Source of the DNA: JALYXS01 sp051003795 | GTDB taxonomy: Bacteria; Acidobacteriota; Terriglobia; Bryobacterales; Bryobacteraceae | NCBI GenBank assembly: GCA_051003795.1 | Contig: JBPCKZ010000013.1 | Coordinates: forward strand, 1 to 39,185 | DNA length: 39,185 bases | Direction: 5' to 3' | In this document: positions 8,584 through 17,624 of the stretch, piece after piece | Numbering within the stretch: the stretch's first letter is position 1 | Layout: the number at the start of each line of letters is the position of its first letter | Made by a program: the position numbers and the translations under genes | Notes under the pieces: model-generated | Seen by the model: the letters and a program-made list of their open reading frames with translations, nothing else | Database searches by the model: none | Told to the model about the DNA's origin: nothing

Positions 8584-8632
8584 AGGCGCGTTCGTAGATC
8601 TCCCAAGTCAGGCGAAGTTGTTCGTCTGTCAT
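8552..8632 (-). pseudogene. Displaced N-terminus of the kinase, separated by a frameshift
   Basis: An ATG at 8632, 8 bases after the sigma factor stop, opens a frame reading MTDEQLRLTWEIYERACDLS then PEERAT and a TAA at 8554-8552. This is the standard opening of acidobacterial kinases that follow sigma factors; compare MTPERWERIKELFEAALERA in the second kinase here. The kinase frame is offset by one base and continues naturally with LRARSIDAAVASEVMALLRK. Skipping one base near the TAA would join them. Either one base was inserted in the gene, or the sequence has an error, or translation now starts at GTG 8583. A programmed +1 shift at the stop is possible but not supported by more than position. 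Confidence 0.55.
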
Positions 8633-8640
8633 GAGAGCCG

Positions 8641-9207
8641 CTAACGCGCCAGCTCCTTTTGGAGCCAATGGCTTGCGAAGGTCCAATAGCGATCGGCAGT
8701 CCTGCGGGAGCAGCCGAGGCGTTCGGCGACCTCCTCGCCGTTATAGCCTTCAAACACCCTCAGTTCCACTACCATCCTGAACTTTGGGTTGATGGCCTCG
8801 AGACGGCACAGCATGGTTTCCACATGGGCCAGCGTTTCGGCCCCGGCACACGCCAGGTTGGGACCATCCTCGATTTCCGTCTTGACGGCCTTCTTCGATT
8901 GCGGCCTCGCATGCTGCGTGAGCAGCCGGTTCATAAGGTATCCCGCAAAGCCCATGAACGCGGCCTTCTCTTCCTGGTCGCCGGGATCACGGACCGACTT
9001 GACCTTCAGAAGCTCCAGATAAAGTTCGTTGACAAGCACGGTGGGCTGCCAGCTATGCTCACTGCGCTCACCCTGCATCTTGGACGCGGCGATGCGCCGC
9101 AATTCCGGATACAGGATCTCCACCAGCTGATCGGCCGCCCGATGGCTTCCATGCCGGAACTGCGCGATGAGCGCCGCTATGGGTTCCTGGGCAGTCTCGC
9201 CTGGCAT
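8641..9207 (-). CDS. ECF-type RNA polymerase sigma factor (acidobacterial TIGR02999-like)
   Basis: This 188-residue sigma-70-like factor belongs to the ECF group common in Acidobacteria. Region 2 is seen in LVEILYPELRRIAASKM and the following WQPTVLVNELYLELL; region 4 is the helix-turn-helix GYNGEEVAERLGCSRRTADR near the C-terminus. I chose the ATG at 9207 (MPGETAQEPIAALIAQF) because upstream codons in the open frame do not resemble the family. No convincing Shine-Dalgarno sequence is visible. No anti-sigma factor gene adjoins it; the neighbour is the kinase, 8 bases from its stop by the ATG at 8632. Kinase control of the sigma factor is a reasonable inference only. Confidence 0.88.
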   Translation of the reverse strand: MPGETAQEPIAALIAQFRHGSHRAADQLVEILYPELRRIAASKMQGERSEHSWQPTVLVNELYLELLKVKSVRDPGDQEEKAAFMGFAGYLMNRLLTQHARPQSKKAVKTEIEDGPNLACAGAETLAHVETMLCRLEAINPKFRMVVELRVFEGYNGEEVAERLGCSRRTADRYWTFASHWLQKELAR

Positions 9208-9455
9208 CGATGTGTATTCTAACACCCAGGCATAGAAAAATTCCCATGGTTGTCCAATTCCGGGCGGCTGCTCGCACTTACTGTAGTGGAGCCACGCGCG
9301 GCATTCAGGCGTGGAAGCGCGAAAATGAGCGCCAACGGCGTACGTCGGGTGGAAAAAATCCGCGACTTTGGCCGCCGCGAACCGGCCGCTCTCCATCGGA
9401 TTGCCAGGAACTTCAATTTAATCGTCGGTAAGTCGCTAAACAAGGAAGATCGAAC
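9208..9455. other. Divergent intergenic region with promoters for the sigma and VCBS genes
   Basis: These 248 bases separate divergent genes and must hold both promoters. On the right, AAGGAAG (9440s) before the ATG at 9456 is a good ribosome binding site. On the left, TAGAAT just upstream of the sigma factor ATG resembles a -10 box but lacks a convincing -35. No gene-like frame was seen. Confidence 0.4.
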
Positions 9456-11954
9456 ATGCGAAAGTTTTTGACTGTGCCGGGCTGGGCGCCAATCCTCACG
9501 GCGGCAATCTTCACGGCCGCCGGGGCGGCCGCGGCAACCAACGCCGCACACCCCGTTCCTATTTCCCAAAACGTCTCTGTGACGGGTATGACCAATAACC
9601 GCTGGACCAGCAATGATACGACACCGCGCACCTTCGCGGATGTCAACGGCGATGGAAAACCGGACATTGTCGCTTTCGCCCCGGATGGGGTCTATGTTGC
9701 CTTGAACCAGGGCAGGCCCAGCCCAACGGCGCCGGTGGCATTTGGGCCCATGACGCGATGGATCGCCCAATTTGGCGTGTCCGCCGGCTTCTGGCCGAGC
9801 AACACGGTCAATCCGAGGCTGATGGCCGACGTCAACAACGACGGCGCGGCGGACATCATTGGCTGGGCCAACGACGGGATTTATGTCGCTTTGAGCACAA
9901 AAAGTTCATTCGCGCCTATTGTGAAGTGGGCCTCCCTTCCCGCTGTGCAGTGGCATGACAGCGATCGAAACCCGGTCCTCGTCGCGGACGTCGACGGCGA
10001 CAAAAAGCCGGACTTCGTTGTCTTCGCCGACGACGGAGTCTATGTTATGAAAGGCGACGGAAAAAGTTTCGCCGCGCCGGTGCAATGGAGTACAGGCTAT
10101 AGTTTCAATTCCGGTTGGCCCAGCAATGATAAATTTCCGCGGCTGCTGGCGGATGTCAATGGCGATGGTAAGGCCGACATCGTGGGCTTTGCTTCCTCTG
10201 GCGTTTATGTATCGCTTTCAACCGGTACCGGCTTTGCGTCTGCCGTTTCGTGGGAATTCGAGAACTATTCAACGGACTCTGGTTGGCCTAGCAACGGGGT
10301 GACTCCTCGCATGTTGGCCGACGTCGATGGAGACGGACTGCCCGACATCGTCGGCTTTTTCCATGATGGAATCTACGTCTCGTTAAATTTGAGCAAGCAC
10401 TCCCCCGTCGAGTTGCAGCATCCAATCGACTCTAACGGAAACAGTCTCGTAAATTATTTCTCCGCTCCAACGAAACTCACCAGCAAATACGGACAGGTCG
10501 AAAGCTCTGACATAGTGGGACTTGTCGAGGCCGCGCTGTTGGCGATCGGCGAATTCCCGCGGTATGCTATTGACCTGGATCAAGACGGAAAGGCCGATAT
10601 GGGCACTTTCCGGAGCGACGGCATCTACACCTACACTAGTCCCTTTGTCTCCTACCCTCCCCTCACCGGCGCCCGCATTGACATTACTCCCGGCCTCGGC
10701 GGCTTTCGCTATTTGACGGCCTACTACGGCCGGGCCGGTTATGGTACTACCACCGTTCCCAAACTGCCGATTCCGGATGTCTCCGCGTACCCGAATCGCG
10801 TTCGGGCTATTGCCATCAAGGACGCGAACGGCGGCCAGCCCAAAGTAATCGTTTCGGCCGATATCCTGGGATTCACGCGAGCAATGCATACGGCCATTCT
10901 GGGCGGCGTTCAAAGCCATTACTCCGGTTTTGCCGAGGAGAACCTCATCCTTAACGCTTCCCACACACACAGCGGCCCTGTGCTCCGGGACAATCTTGCC
11001 CCTATATATAGCTACGACCTGTCCAGCAGTGATCTCTATGCAGTGGGCGCATACACCGATGCATTAACCACTCAGATTGTCGCCGCAATTGGAAATGCGA
11101 TAGATAACGCCGTGATCATCGGTAAAACAGGGTCACTTTATTACAGCTTTACGACTGCGAGCTTCGCCTCCTATCGAACCACAATTCATGGCGCCCCCAA
11201 CCAAGGCGAGCAGGGCAATCCCAGCGAGCTGCCCGACGTGCCCGTGATGGTACTGGAGGATGTCAATGGCAACGTGCTTGCGGTTATCTTTACGTATGCC
11301 TGCCACGGCACATCGAGCGCGGAACTGAACTTTCATGGCGACTGGCCGGGGGTTACCGCGACACGCCTGGAGCAGATGTATCCCGGCAGCGTAGCGCTCT
11401 TCGTGCAGGGCGCCGCAGGCGACTACAATCCCCACCCCTTGGACCCCACCGGGCTCGGGGAGTCCCTCTCATCCGCGATAACAACCTTGATCAGCACCAC
11501 GAGTTTTATGCCCTTAAGCGGCGTCATCACTGCCGCCTACCAGGACCTGAATTTGCCGCTTTTGTTCAGCGGCCAGAATGATGCTATCAACGGCGGCAGC
11601 GAGAATATGCCGATTGTGGCGTGGAACTTCGCAGGTTCCTCGCCGCTTCTTCTGATTGCCACGGGCGGGGAACTGGTATCCGGGTATGCCCTGCGGTTCA
11701 AGCTGGATTTGGCGCCAAAGGTGTCCGGTGACCAGAAACGAGTGTGGGTGGCGTCGTACTCCAATGAGGTTCCAGGCTACATCGCCAGTCGGGAATATCT
11801 CGTTCAAGGCAACTACGAAGGGCAAGGAGCTCAGTCGTATTACGGCCATTGGAAGTACGTCGACGCCGCTATCCCGAATCCCTTGCTGCTTGATACTACT
11901 GAAAACGCGGTTATACAAGGCGTCGAGAGCGTCGCAAACCAGGTAATTCACTGA
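9456..11954 (+). CDS. Secreted VCBS/FG-GAP propeller protein with a neutral ceramidase-like domain
   Basis: The 832-residue protein opens with a signal peptide (about residues 1-27). Residues 45-395 hold about six propeller repeats, each with a calcium-loop motif of the type DVNGDGKPDI (62, 125, 178, 233, 289 and 373) and a DGVYVALN-like strand. From about residue 400 it matches the neutral/alkaline ceramidase superfamily. It has the zinc-site signature NASHTHSGP (500-508), ACHGTSSAELNFHGDWPG (615-632), VQGAAGDYNPHP (650-661), GGELVSGYALRFK and YSNEVPGYIASREY. In true ceramidases the third motif is GDVSPN with a nucleophilic serine; here Y and N take those places. Family membership is clear, but amide hydrolysis of ceramide is doubtful. 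It is exported and may act on surface or extracellular polymers. Confidence 0.88.
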   Translation: MRKFLTVPGWAPILTAAIFTAAGAAAATNAAHPVPISQNVSVTGMTNNRWTSNDTTPRTFADVNGDGKPDIVAFAPDGVYVALNQGRPSPTAPVAFGPMTRWIAQFGVSAGFWPSNTVNPRLMADVNNDGAADIIGWANDGIYVALSTKSSFAPIVKWASLPAVQWHDSDRNPVLVADVDGDKKPDFVVFADDGVYVMKGDGKSFAAPVQWSTGYSFNSGWPSNDKFPRLLADVNGDGKADIVGFASSGVYVSLSTGTGFASAVSWEFENYSTDSGWPSNGVTPRMLADVDGDGLPDIVGFFHDGIYVSLNLSKHSPVELQHPIDSNGNSLVNYFSAPTKLTSKYGQVESSDIVGLVEAALLAIGEFPRYAIDLDQDGKADMGTFRSDGIYTYTSPFVSYPPLTGARIDITPGLGGFRYLTAYYGRAGYGTTTVPKLPIPDVSAYPNRVRAIAIKDANGGQPKVIVSADILGFTRAMHTAILGGVQSHYSGFAEENLILNASHTHSGPVLRDNLAPIYSYDLSSSDLYAVGAYTDALTTQIVAAIGNAIDNAVIIGKTGSLYYSFTTASFASYRTTIHGAPNQGEQGNPSELPDVPVMVLEDVNGNVLAVIFTYACHGTSSAELNFHGDWPGVTATRLEQMYPGSVALFVQGAAGDYNPHPLDPTGLGESLSSAITTLISTTSFMPLSGVITAAYQDLNLPLLFSGQNDAINGGSENMPIVAWNFAGSSPLLLIATGGELVSGYALRFKLDLAPKVSGDQKRVWVASYSNEVPGYIASREYLVQGNYEGQGAQSYYGHWKYVDAAIPNPLLLDTTENAVIQGVESVANQVIH

Positions 11955-12008
11955 TCGGACCGGAGAATTTAAAAAAAGCTTTTTGCTTGGCGAAAGATGA
12001 GGCTAACA

Positions 12009-13514
12009 ATGCTAACGGGTCTACACAACAAACGATACAAAAAATGGGCCGGCGTGGCAATGGTCGCCGCCTTCGCGGGTATTCCTCCGGCGGCTCTCGC
12101 CGACACCATCTTCGCGGACTTCACTCCCGGCAATCTGGTCGTATCGCGTAGCGTATACGCGGGCACGGTTGCCTCGGTGAAGGTGGGCCAGAAATTGCCG
12201 CCCAACTGTCCCTCGACGGCGGTATGTAATGCGCACGGCGCGACCAATGACGGCAGTTATCCGGGCGTTTGGGACAATGTGACCTATGACGGCAGCTTTA
12301 CTATCACTGCGCCGATTTTCCTCGACCAGATTACCCCCGAGGGAACACGCATTAATACGCTTTCTGTCCCCGTAAATCTGGTGGTCACCAGTTTCGCGTC
12401 GAAGTCCGAGCTGGCGTTGAATTTATCTCGGGAAGGCGATGTGGTGACCTTCATGGGTTACGTGGCGCCGGTGAACGCCCTTGATGCCTCGAATTCAAAT
12501 ACTCCCGGAATCATCGATCCCACCAATCCCGTGGGCGACGCTTACTATCGAGGCGTAGTGCAGGTTTATGCCAGTGGCGCAATGGAGCTCACGATTACCA
12601 ACGCGTATAGCGGCAATAACGGCCGTGCCGCGATTCAGGCGAACGGCTATCTCTACATGGTCGGGAATGCGGGCAACGGCACGGGAACGCCGGCGGATGT
12701 ATCCGGGTCGACAGGCCTTCAGATTGCGCTTCCCGGCCAGCCATCCATGCCGCCCACCGAAGTTGGAGACTTCTCCGTCGCGAATGTCACCGATCCTGCG
12801 ACGGGAATGCCGTATCCGGCCGACAAGCCGGGCAAAGACAACAACTTCCGCGGCTTGACGTTGTTTGAAAACAATCTTTACATCGCCAAAGGCACTGGCA
12901 ACAACGGAATCGATACGGTCTACCAGGTTGGCGATCCCCATGTCATGCCTACACTGGGCGATGCGGCGACCCAGCCGATTACGATCCTGCCCGGATTTCC
13001 CACAACGCCTGTGAAGGCCGGGAGCGCGGGCAATCCGTTCGGGTTATGGTTCGGCGATGCGGCTACGCTCTACGTTTCGGATGAAGGAGACGGCACCGTT
13101 AGAAATGCCGAAACCAGCCAAACCGCCGGCCTGCAGAAATGGATTCTGGTAAACGGGAAGTGGCAGTTCGCTTATTTGATGCAGAACGGACTGAATCTGG
13201 GCCAGCCGTATACTGTGCCGGACTATCCTGTTGCGTTGAGTCCGTTCACGGACGGGTTGCGCAATATCACGGGGCGCAATAACGCCGATGGTACGGTAAC
13301 CATCTGGGCCGTTACGTCGACGATCAGCGGGTCGGGCGACCAGGGCGCGGATCCTAACAAACTGGTGGCGATCACCGATGTTCTGAGCAACGCCGATCCG
13401 AGTTTGGCTTCGGTCGAGCCATTCACGACAATCATGTCGGCGGGCTTTGGTGAAGTGCTGCGGGGAGTGTCCTTCACGCCGGGAACCGGAACGCGGAAGC
13501 GCGGCCGACGGTAG
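12009..13514 (+). CDS. Secreted protein of unknown function
   Basis: About 501 residues with a positively charged N-terminus, a hydrophobic core (WAGVAMVAAFAGIPPAALA) and a likely signal peptidase site at ALA-DT. I chose ATG 12009, which has GAGG six bases upstream; ATG 11997 in the same frame is the alternative. The mature part is rich in Gly, Asn, Thr and Pro, with repeated strand-like segments (NNFRGLTLFENNLYIAKGTG, NPFGLWFGDAATLYVSDEGD) that resemble blades of a beta-propeller. I cannot place it in a named family. It lies 54 bases after the propeller-ceramidase gene and may be co-transcribed. No lipobox, sortase or PEP-CTERM signal is visible; the C-terminus is basic (GTRKRGRR). Confidence 0.75.
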   Translation: MLTGLHNKRYKKWAGVAMVAAFAGIPPAALADTIFADFTPGNLVVSRSVYAGTVASVKVGQKLPPNCPSTAVCNAHGATNDGSYPGVWDNVTYDGSFTITAPIFLDQITPEGTRINTLSVPVNLVVTSFASKSELALNLSREGDVVTFMGYVAPVNALDASNSNTPGIIDPTNPVGDAYYRGVVQVYASGAMELTITNAYSGNNGRAAIQANGYLYMVGNAGNGTGTPADVSGSTGLQIALPGQPSMPPTEVGDFSVANVTDPATGMPYPADKPGKDNNFRGLTLFENNLYIAKGTGNNGIDTVYQVGDPHVMPTLGDAATQPITILPGFPTTPVKAGSAGNPFGLWFGDAATLYVSDEGDGTVRNAETSQTAGLQKWILVNGKWQFAYLMQNGLNLGQPYTVPDYPVALSPFTDGLRNITGRNNADGTVTIWAVTSTISGSGDQGADPNKLVAITDVLSNADPSLASVEPFTTIMSAGFGEVLRGVSFTPGTGTRKRGRR

Positions 13515-13602
13515 GCAAACGCGTTCCGAGGCCGCGACGCTACCCTGCGGGCTCCGTGGCCAACGATAATGAACTTCCGTTAGTGTAGCCCTGCCAGCCC
13601 CG

Positions 13603-13803
13603 ATGGTAACGGGCGAGTATACGGATGACGAATCTCACCTGGTCGCGGTGGTCGTCGTCTTGACCTGTGCCGCTTTGACTGCCTTTGGGGTCCCGGTACA
13701 CTTTCCCCGCTTCGATGGCTTTCGGGCTGTGGACATAGCGGCGCTGATGGCGTCGGGGATGTGCATCGGGGTGGCGCTCTCCGCACTGTTGCGCGGGCCT
13801 TAA
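13603..13803 (+). CDS. Possible small two-helix membrane protein
   Basis: A 66-residue frame with two hydrophobic segments (LVAVVVVLTCAALTAFGVPV and AVDIAALMASGMCIGVALSA) joined by a short loop containing HFPRFDGFRAVD. It fills the 333-base space between the secreted protein and the convergent receptor gene and does not overlap another gene. No good ribosome binding site precedes its ATG and I know no family for it. It could be a real membrane peptide or a chance frame in GC-rich DNA. Confidence 0.35.
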   Translation: MVTGEYTDDESHLVAVVVVLTCAALTAFGVPVHFPRFDGFRAVDIAALMASGMCIGVALSALLRGP

Positions 13804-13847
13804 GGAATAAGTAACCTTCCGGCCTGTCGCGCCACCGACCTATTGTC

Positions 13848-16800
13848 CTACCAGCTCAGTCGCAGGGCCAGGTTCATCAACGGTTCGCCCTGAATACTCG
13901 CCGTGGCTTGGTCGGAGGTAAACTTGCCGAACAACTGCGGGTTCTTGAAGTCCACCGTGTTACTGGGCGGATTGAGAGCGAAGTTGTGGAACGGATTCTG
14001 GAAATCATAGCGCACTTGCAAGTTCCAGCGTTCCCCGAATTTGAAGTTTTTCTTCAACGAAACTTGAGAGAAGTACGCCGCTGGACCGGTCAGGATGTTG
14101 CGCCCCGCGTTGCCTGGCGTGAACGGCGCAGGCGGCGCGAATGCGGAAATGTTGCTGGCCGAACTCGCGGGCGGCTGATTGGACGAGCCGATTAAGGCGT
14201 TCGACAACGACTGATTAAAGCGATTCCCTCCGATGAGGCTGCCGATTCCGAACTGCGGCATTTCCGGCGTCGCAATCAGATTCGGAACTCGCGCGCCGAT
14301 GTTGGAGGGATAGTAATTGTACGGACTGTTGGCGAAGGCGAATCCGAACGGGTTACCGGTGGCGACGGTCTGAATCCAAGACATGTCCCAGCCGCCGGCA
14401 ATGTAGTCCATCGCGCGGCTCCGATTCATGAAAGTCCGGCCTTTACCGAACGGCAACTCGTAAGTCGCGCTGGCCACAAAACGGTGACGCTGGTCGAAGC
14501 CCGCGCGGCCCTTATTCAGATTGCGGTCCGAGACTGGGGTAACACCCGTACAGGTACCCGAATCCGAGTCGCAGTCGTCGAGCGCCTTGGAGTAGGTGTA
14601 GAACGAATCCATGGTCAGGCCCTTTGAATACCGCTTGGAAAACTGTATTGTGCCGGCGTGGAAACTGGAGTGCCCGGTGTTTGCCATGTGATTGATCGAT
14701 CCGAATTGCGCATAAGGAAGGTAGGCTTGCGTGTTGGCAAAGGCCGCCGCCTGCAAAGCCGGATTGTTGGCGCCGAAATCCGTGTTGAACGCATTAATGT
14801 TCCAGCTCTCCACCAGGTCGATTCCGGAGGATCCCTGATAGCTCAACTTGAACAGATTGTTCGCGGTGATCTGGTATTCCACCGTGGCGTTCCAGGTCAA
14901 GACCCGCGCGGGGTGGAGAGTCTGGTCGAGCCAGGCAATGTTGCGTGAACCATAGTTTGTTCCGACGTAAGCGGCCGTGCCATTGGGCTGGATGTTGTAG
15001 ACGACCGGCGCCGGGCCTTGGCTAAGTTGGAATAGCGGCCGCGGGTCGTTGGGCGCCCGCTGTTGCACTACCTGAGCTTGATACTCGTCGAAGTTCATGG
15101 CGTTGTTCGGCCACCGGATATCTACGGTGTTGAGGCCGAAACCGCCGCGGAGCACCCACTTTTCGAGCGGATGATAGGCGAAGCCAATCCGGGGTTGGAA
15201 ATTCTTCCAGTCGCGATTATTCAGATACCCGGTTGGATGGATCACGGCGCCCACTTTGCCCGTAAGCGGGTCCATGGTGGCGGGGCTGAAGTTGCTCTCC
15301 TGCCCGTGGGCGGTGTGAAACGGGCTCTCGGTCGACCAGCGCAAACCGAGGTTAAACGTCAGATTTCTCGAAAACTTCCAGTCGTCCTGGAAATACAAAC
15401 TGTTGATCGCATCCCGAGGCTGCCAAGTGTTCGTGTACGTTACGAAATTCGCGGAGGAGACGGAGCCTAGCTCGAAGCCGGCGAAGGTATTGCCCGTGTT
15501 CGGAACCGGCTGGCCGTTCGGCTGGAGTCCCGCCGTCGTGTTGGCGAAACTGAACTGGCCGCTTGGGTATCCCACCTGCAAGTAATTCGCGGTAAAGAAC
15601 AGGATCTCGTAACCGGCCTTGAAAGCGTGGGAGCCTTTGATCTTGCTGAAATCGTCGCGCAGGGACTCTGCCTGGCGGATGTTCCTGGTGGGGCCCTGCA
15701 CGGTCAATCCATAAAGCTGCGCGTAATCGGGCGCCTGCGAAGAGTTTCCCACGCCGAGCGCGGTCCCGGGAGCGCTGAAGGAGGGCAGCAGGGCCGGGCT
15801 GATATTCGGAATGCCCAACTTGGCGCCCCAATCCTGGCCGTAAGACGGAGTAAACAGGTCGTTCCTGAGCCGGAGAAAACTCACCCGGAATTCATTCACC
15901 ATCGAAGGACTTAGGATATAGGTTGCGCCCACGGATGTGTTCTGTTGCGTGGCCGGTCCGTTATAGCCGGTAGTGCCGTCAAATACTCCCACCTGAATGC
16001 TGGTGGGCCGCTCCAGCCCGTTCTCATGGTTGTAGGTATAACTGCTGTACATCTTGAAGTTCGAACTGAACTGGTGATCGACGCGGCCGGAGTAATCCTC
16101 AAAAAACGTTCGGGACGGCGGATCGTAGGTGTAATTGCTCACCGGCCCCGTGCTGCTGAAGGACCCGGGCGTGTTCGGCGCTTTCCAAATGTTATACCCA
16201 AGAATCTTCGCCGCGACCGGATCGAAGCGGCTGAGCGGAATCACGGTGCCGCCGGGAAACGGATCGCGCGTCCAAGTGCTGTCCGCATTGAGACGGGTGG
16301 TCGCGGGATCGTAAAGGGTTTGCCCCTTGCCGCCAAACGTGAAATCCCCTTTCAACTCGGCGGGGTCGGGCGTCTGGCTGGTGATCGACTGCGTCTTCTT
16401 CTCGATCAGCTTCTGGTAGCCGAAGAAAAAGAAAGTCTTGTTTTTGCCGTTGTACACATGCGGGATTATGATGGGGCCGCCAATGTTCGCGTCCGGTTCC
16501 ATGAACCACCCCGGAACACCGTTGGGGTTGCCCGGCTGCGGCTGCGCGCTGGTATACAAGCTGAAATACTGGCGATGCGTCAAGATGCGGGTTCGGCCGA
16601 AATCCGACGCCATCCCATGAAATTCATTGGTGCCGCTCTTCTTGACCGTCGTGATGACGCCGCCGGTTGAGTGGCCATATTCGGCGGGAAGGGTTCCCGT
16701 GAGAACCTTGACCTCGTCCACGGAGTTTTCGATCGGTTTGATAACGGTGGTGCTGCCCTGCGGGTCGTTGGCAAACACGCCGTCTTCGAACACCGCCGTT

Positions 16801-17354
16801 CCACTATTGCGCTGGCCGGCCACGTAAAAGGCCCCCAGACCGTTTGTGCCGCCGTTCGTTAAATTCGTCAGTCCCGGCATGATGGTCATGGCATTCGTGA
16901 TGTAGCGCTGATACATCGCCAACTTATACAACTGGTCCCCTTCCGTCACGGTACCGGTGGCGGAGGTCTCGGTTTCGAGCAGAGTGCTTTTTGCCGTCAC
17001 TTCCACCGATTCGCTGACCGCGCCGATCTCTAGCGTCGCATCCACCGGCAAAACATCGCCGACGCGCAGAGCGAGTCCTTCGCGGATCGTACGCTTGAAA
17101 CCGGCCGCCTGAAAGGTGACCGTATAGGTCCCCGGCTGTAACGATTGAACGCGAAAAATCCCGTCGTTATTGCTGACGGACGAAAACTTAAAGTTGTTTT
17201 CCTTCTGCACCACCGAAATTTGGACTCCGGCCACCGCAGCTCCGGAAGAATCGGTCACCAGGCCGGTGAGGGTGCCCGTATCGGCTTGACCGAAGAGGCT
17301 CGCGACAATGGCAAACGCGCAGATCGGAAGCGCGAGACAACGACGAAGTTGCAT
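13848..17354 (-). CDS. Oar-like TonB-dependent outer-membrane receptor with carboxypeptidase-regulatory domain
   Basis: This 1168-residue protein has a signal peptide (MQLRRCLALPICAFAIVASL, ending FGQA). A carboxypeptidase-regulatory-like domain follows (TGTLTGLVTDSSGAAVAGVQ, about residues 26-120), then a plug region with VEDGVFANDP and EYGHSTGGVITTVKKSGTNE. A long outer-membrane barrel ends in the aromatic residue W (LALRLSW), as expected for assembly by BAM. Length and order match acidobacterial Oar-type receptors, usually linked to carbohydrate or peptide uptake or adhesion. AGGAG lies six bases before the ATG. No TonB or ExbBD genes are in the window. It is transcribed away from the DUF1549 operon at 17625. 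The substrate is unknown. Confidence 0.9.
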   Translation of the reverse strand: MQLRRCLALPICAFAIVASLFGQADTGTLTGLVTDSSGAAVAGVQISVVQKENNFKFSSVSNNDGIFRVQSLQPGTYTVTFQAAGFKRTIREGLALRVGDVLPVDATLEIGAVSESVEVTAKSTLLETETSATGTVTEGDQLYKLAMYQRYITNAMTIMPGLTNLTNGGTNGLGAFYVAGQRNSGTAVFEDGVFANDPQGSTTVIKPIENSVDEVKVLTGTLPAEYGHSTGGVITTVKKSGTNEFHGMASDFGRTRILTHRQYFSLYTSAQPQPGNPNGVPGWFMEPDANIGGPIIIPHVYNGKNKTFFFFGYQKLIEKKTQSITSQTPDPAELKGDFTFGGKGQTLYDPATTRLNADSTWTRDPFPGGTVIPLSRFDPVAAKILGYNIWKAPNTPGSFSSTGPVSNYTYDPPSRTFFEDYSGRVDHQFSSNFKMYSSYTYNHENGLERPTSIQVGVFDGTTGYNGPATQQNTSVGATYILSPSMVNEFRVSFLRLRNDLFTPSYGQDWGAKLGIPNISPALLPSFSAPGTALGVGNSSQAPDYAQLYGLTVQGPTRNIRQAESLRDDFSKIKGSHAFKAGYEILFFTANYLQVGYPSGQFSFANTTAGLQPNGQPVPNTGNTFAGFELGSVSSANFVTYTNTWQPRDAINSLYFQDDWKFSRNLTFNLGLRWSTESPFHTAHGQESNFSPATMDPLTGKVGAVIHPTGYLNNRDWKNFQPRIGFAYHPLEKWVLRGGFGLNTVDIRWPNNAMNFDEYQAQVVQQRAPNDPRPLFQLSQGPAPVVYNIQPNGTAAYVGTNYGSRNIAWLDQTLHPARVLTWNATVEYQITANNLFKLSYQGSSGIDLVESWNINAFNTDFGANNPALQAAAFANTQAYLPYAQFGSINHMANTGHSSFHAGTIQFSKRYSKGLTMDSFYTYSKALDDCDSDSGTCTGVTPVSDRNLNKGRAGFDQRHRFVASATYELPFGKGRTFMNRSRAMDYIAGGWDMSWIQTVATGNPFGFAFANSPYNYYPSNIGARVPNLIATPEMPQFGIGSLIGGNRFNQSLSNALIGSSNQPPASSASNISAFAPPAPFTPGNAGRNILTGPAAYFSQVSLKKNFKFGERWNLQVRYDFQNPFHNFALNPPSNTVDFKNPQLFGKFTSDQATASIQGEPLMNLALRLSW

Positions 17355-17366
17355 ATTTCTCCTCTT

Positions 17367-17436
17367 GGCGCCTGAGCGCCCGTAAATTTTCCCGAAGTCC
17401 AGTGTCGTGCGCGAAGGCGGGTTGCCGCCGAACCCG
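17367..17436 (-). promoter_or_regulatory. Two hairpins in the leader of the Oar-like receptor gene
   Basis: Read leftward, the leader contains an inverted repeat CGGGTT/AACCCG (17418-17436, 7-base loop) and then GGCGC/GCGCC with a CTGA-type loop (17367-17380). The second ends only a few bases before the AGGAG ribosome binding site. Such structures could stabilise the long mRNA or limit ribosome access. This is a visual pairing only, without energy values. Confidence 0.25.
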
Positions 17437-17624
17437 GACTGGTCTTCAGTAAGGACTTACGATTCTAAAAACCCTTAAACTCCAGCGTCGCCGGAGCACT
17501 GGGACCAGCATCCGGTAACGCGCTTGAGCAATATCATACAGAAGCGGCATTGAAATCGCAATTTTCTCGAAATGCGGCGAATTGCTCGAACCGCTCCGAA
17601 TCCGGTAAAATAGGCGAAGCTAAC

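Noticed and set aside
9577..10640. Repeated DNA in the VCBS gene as a tandem-repeat array
   Set aside because: The repeats are protein-level propeller blades with diverged codons, not near-identical DNA repeats or a CRISPR array.
11973..11984. AAAAAGCTTTTT palindrome between the two secreted-protein genes as a terminator
   Set aside because: The stem is almost all A-T and has no GC core, so it does not meet the form of an intrinsic terminator.
15945..16670. 241-codon plus-strand frame opposite the first Oar-like receptor
   Set aside because: Composition is that of a GC-rich shadow frame, and the receptor frame on the other strand is clearly the coding one.
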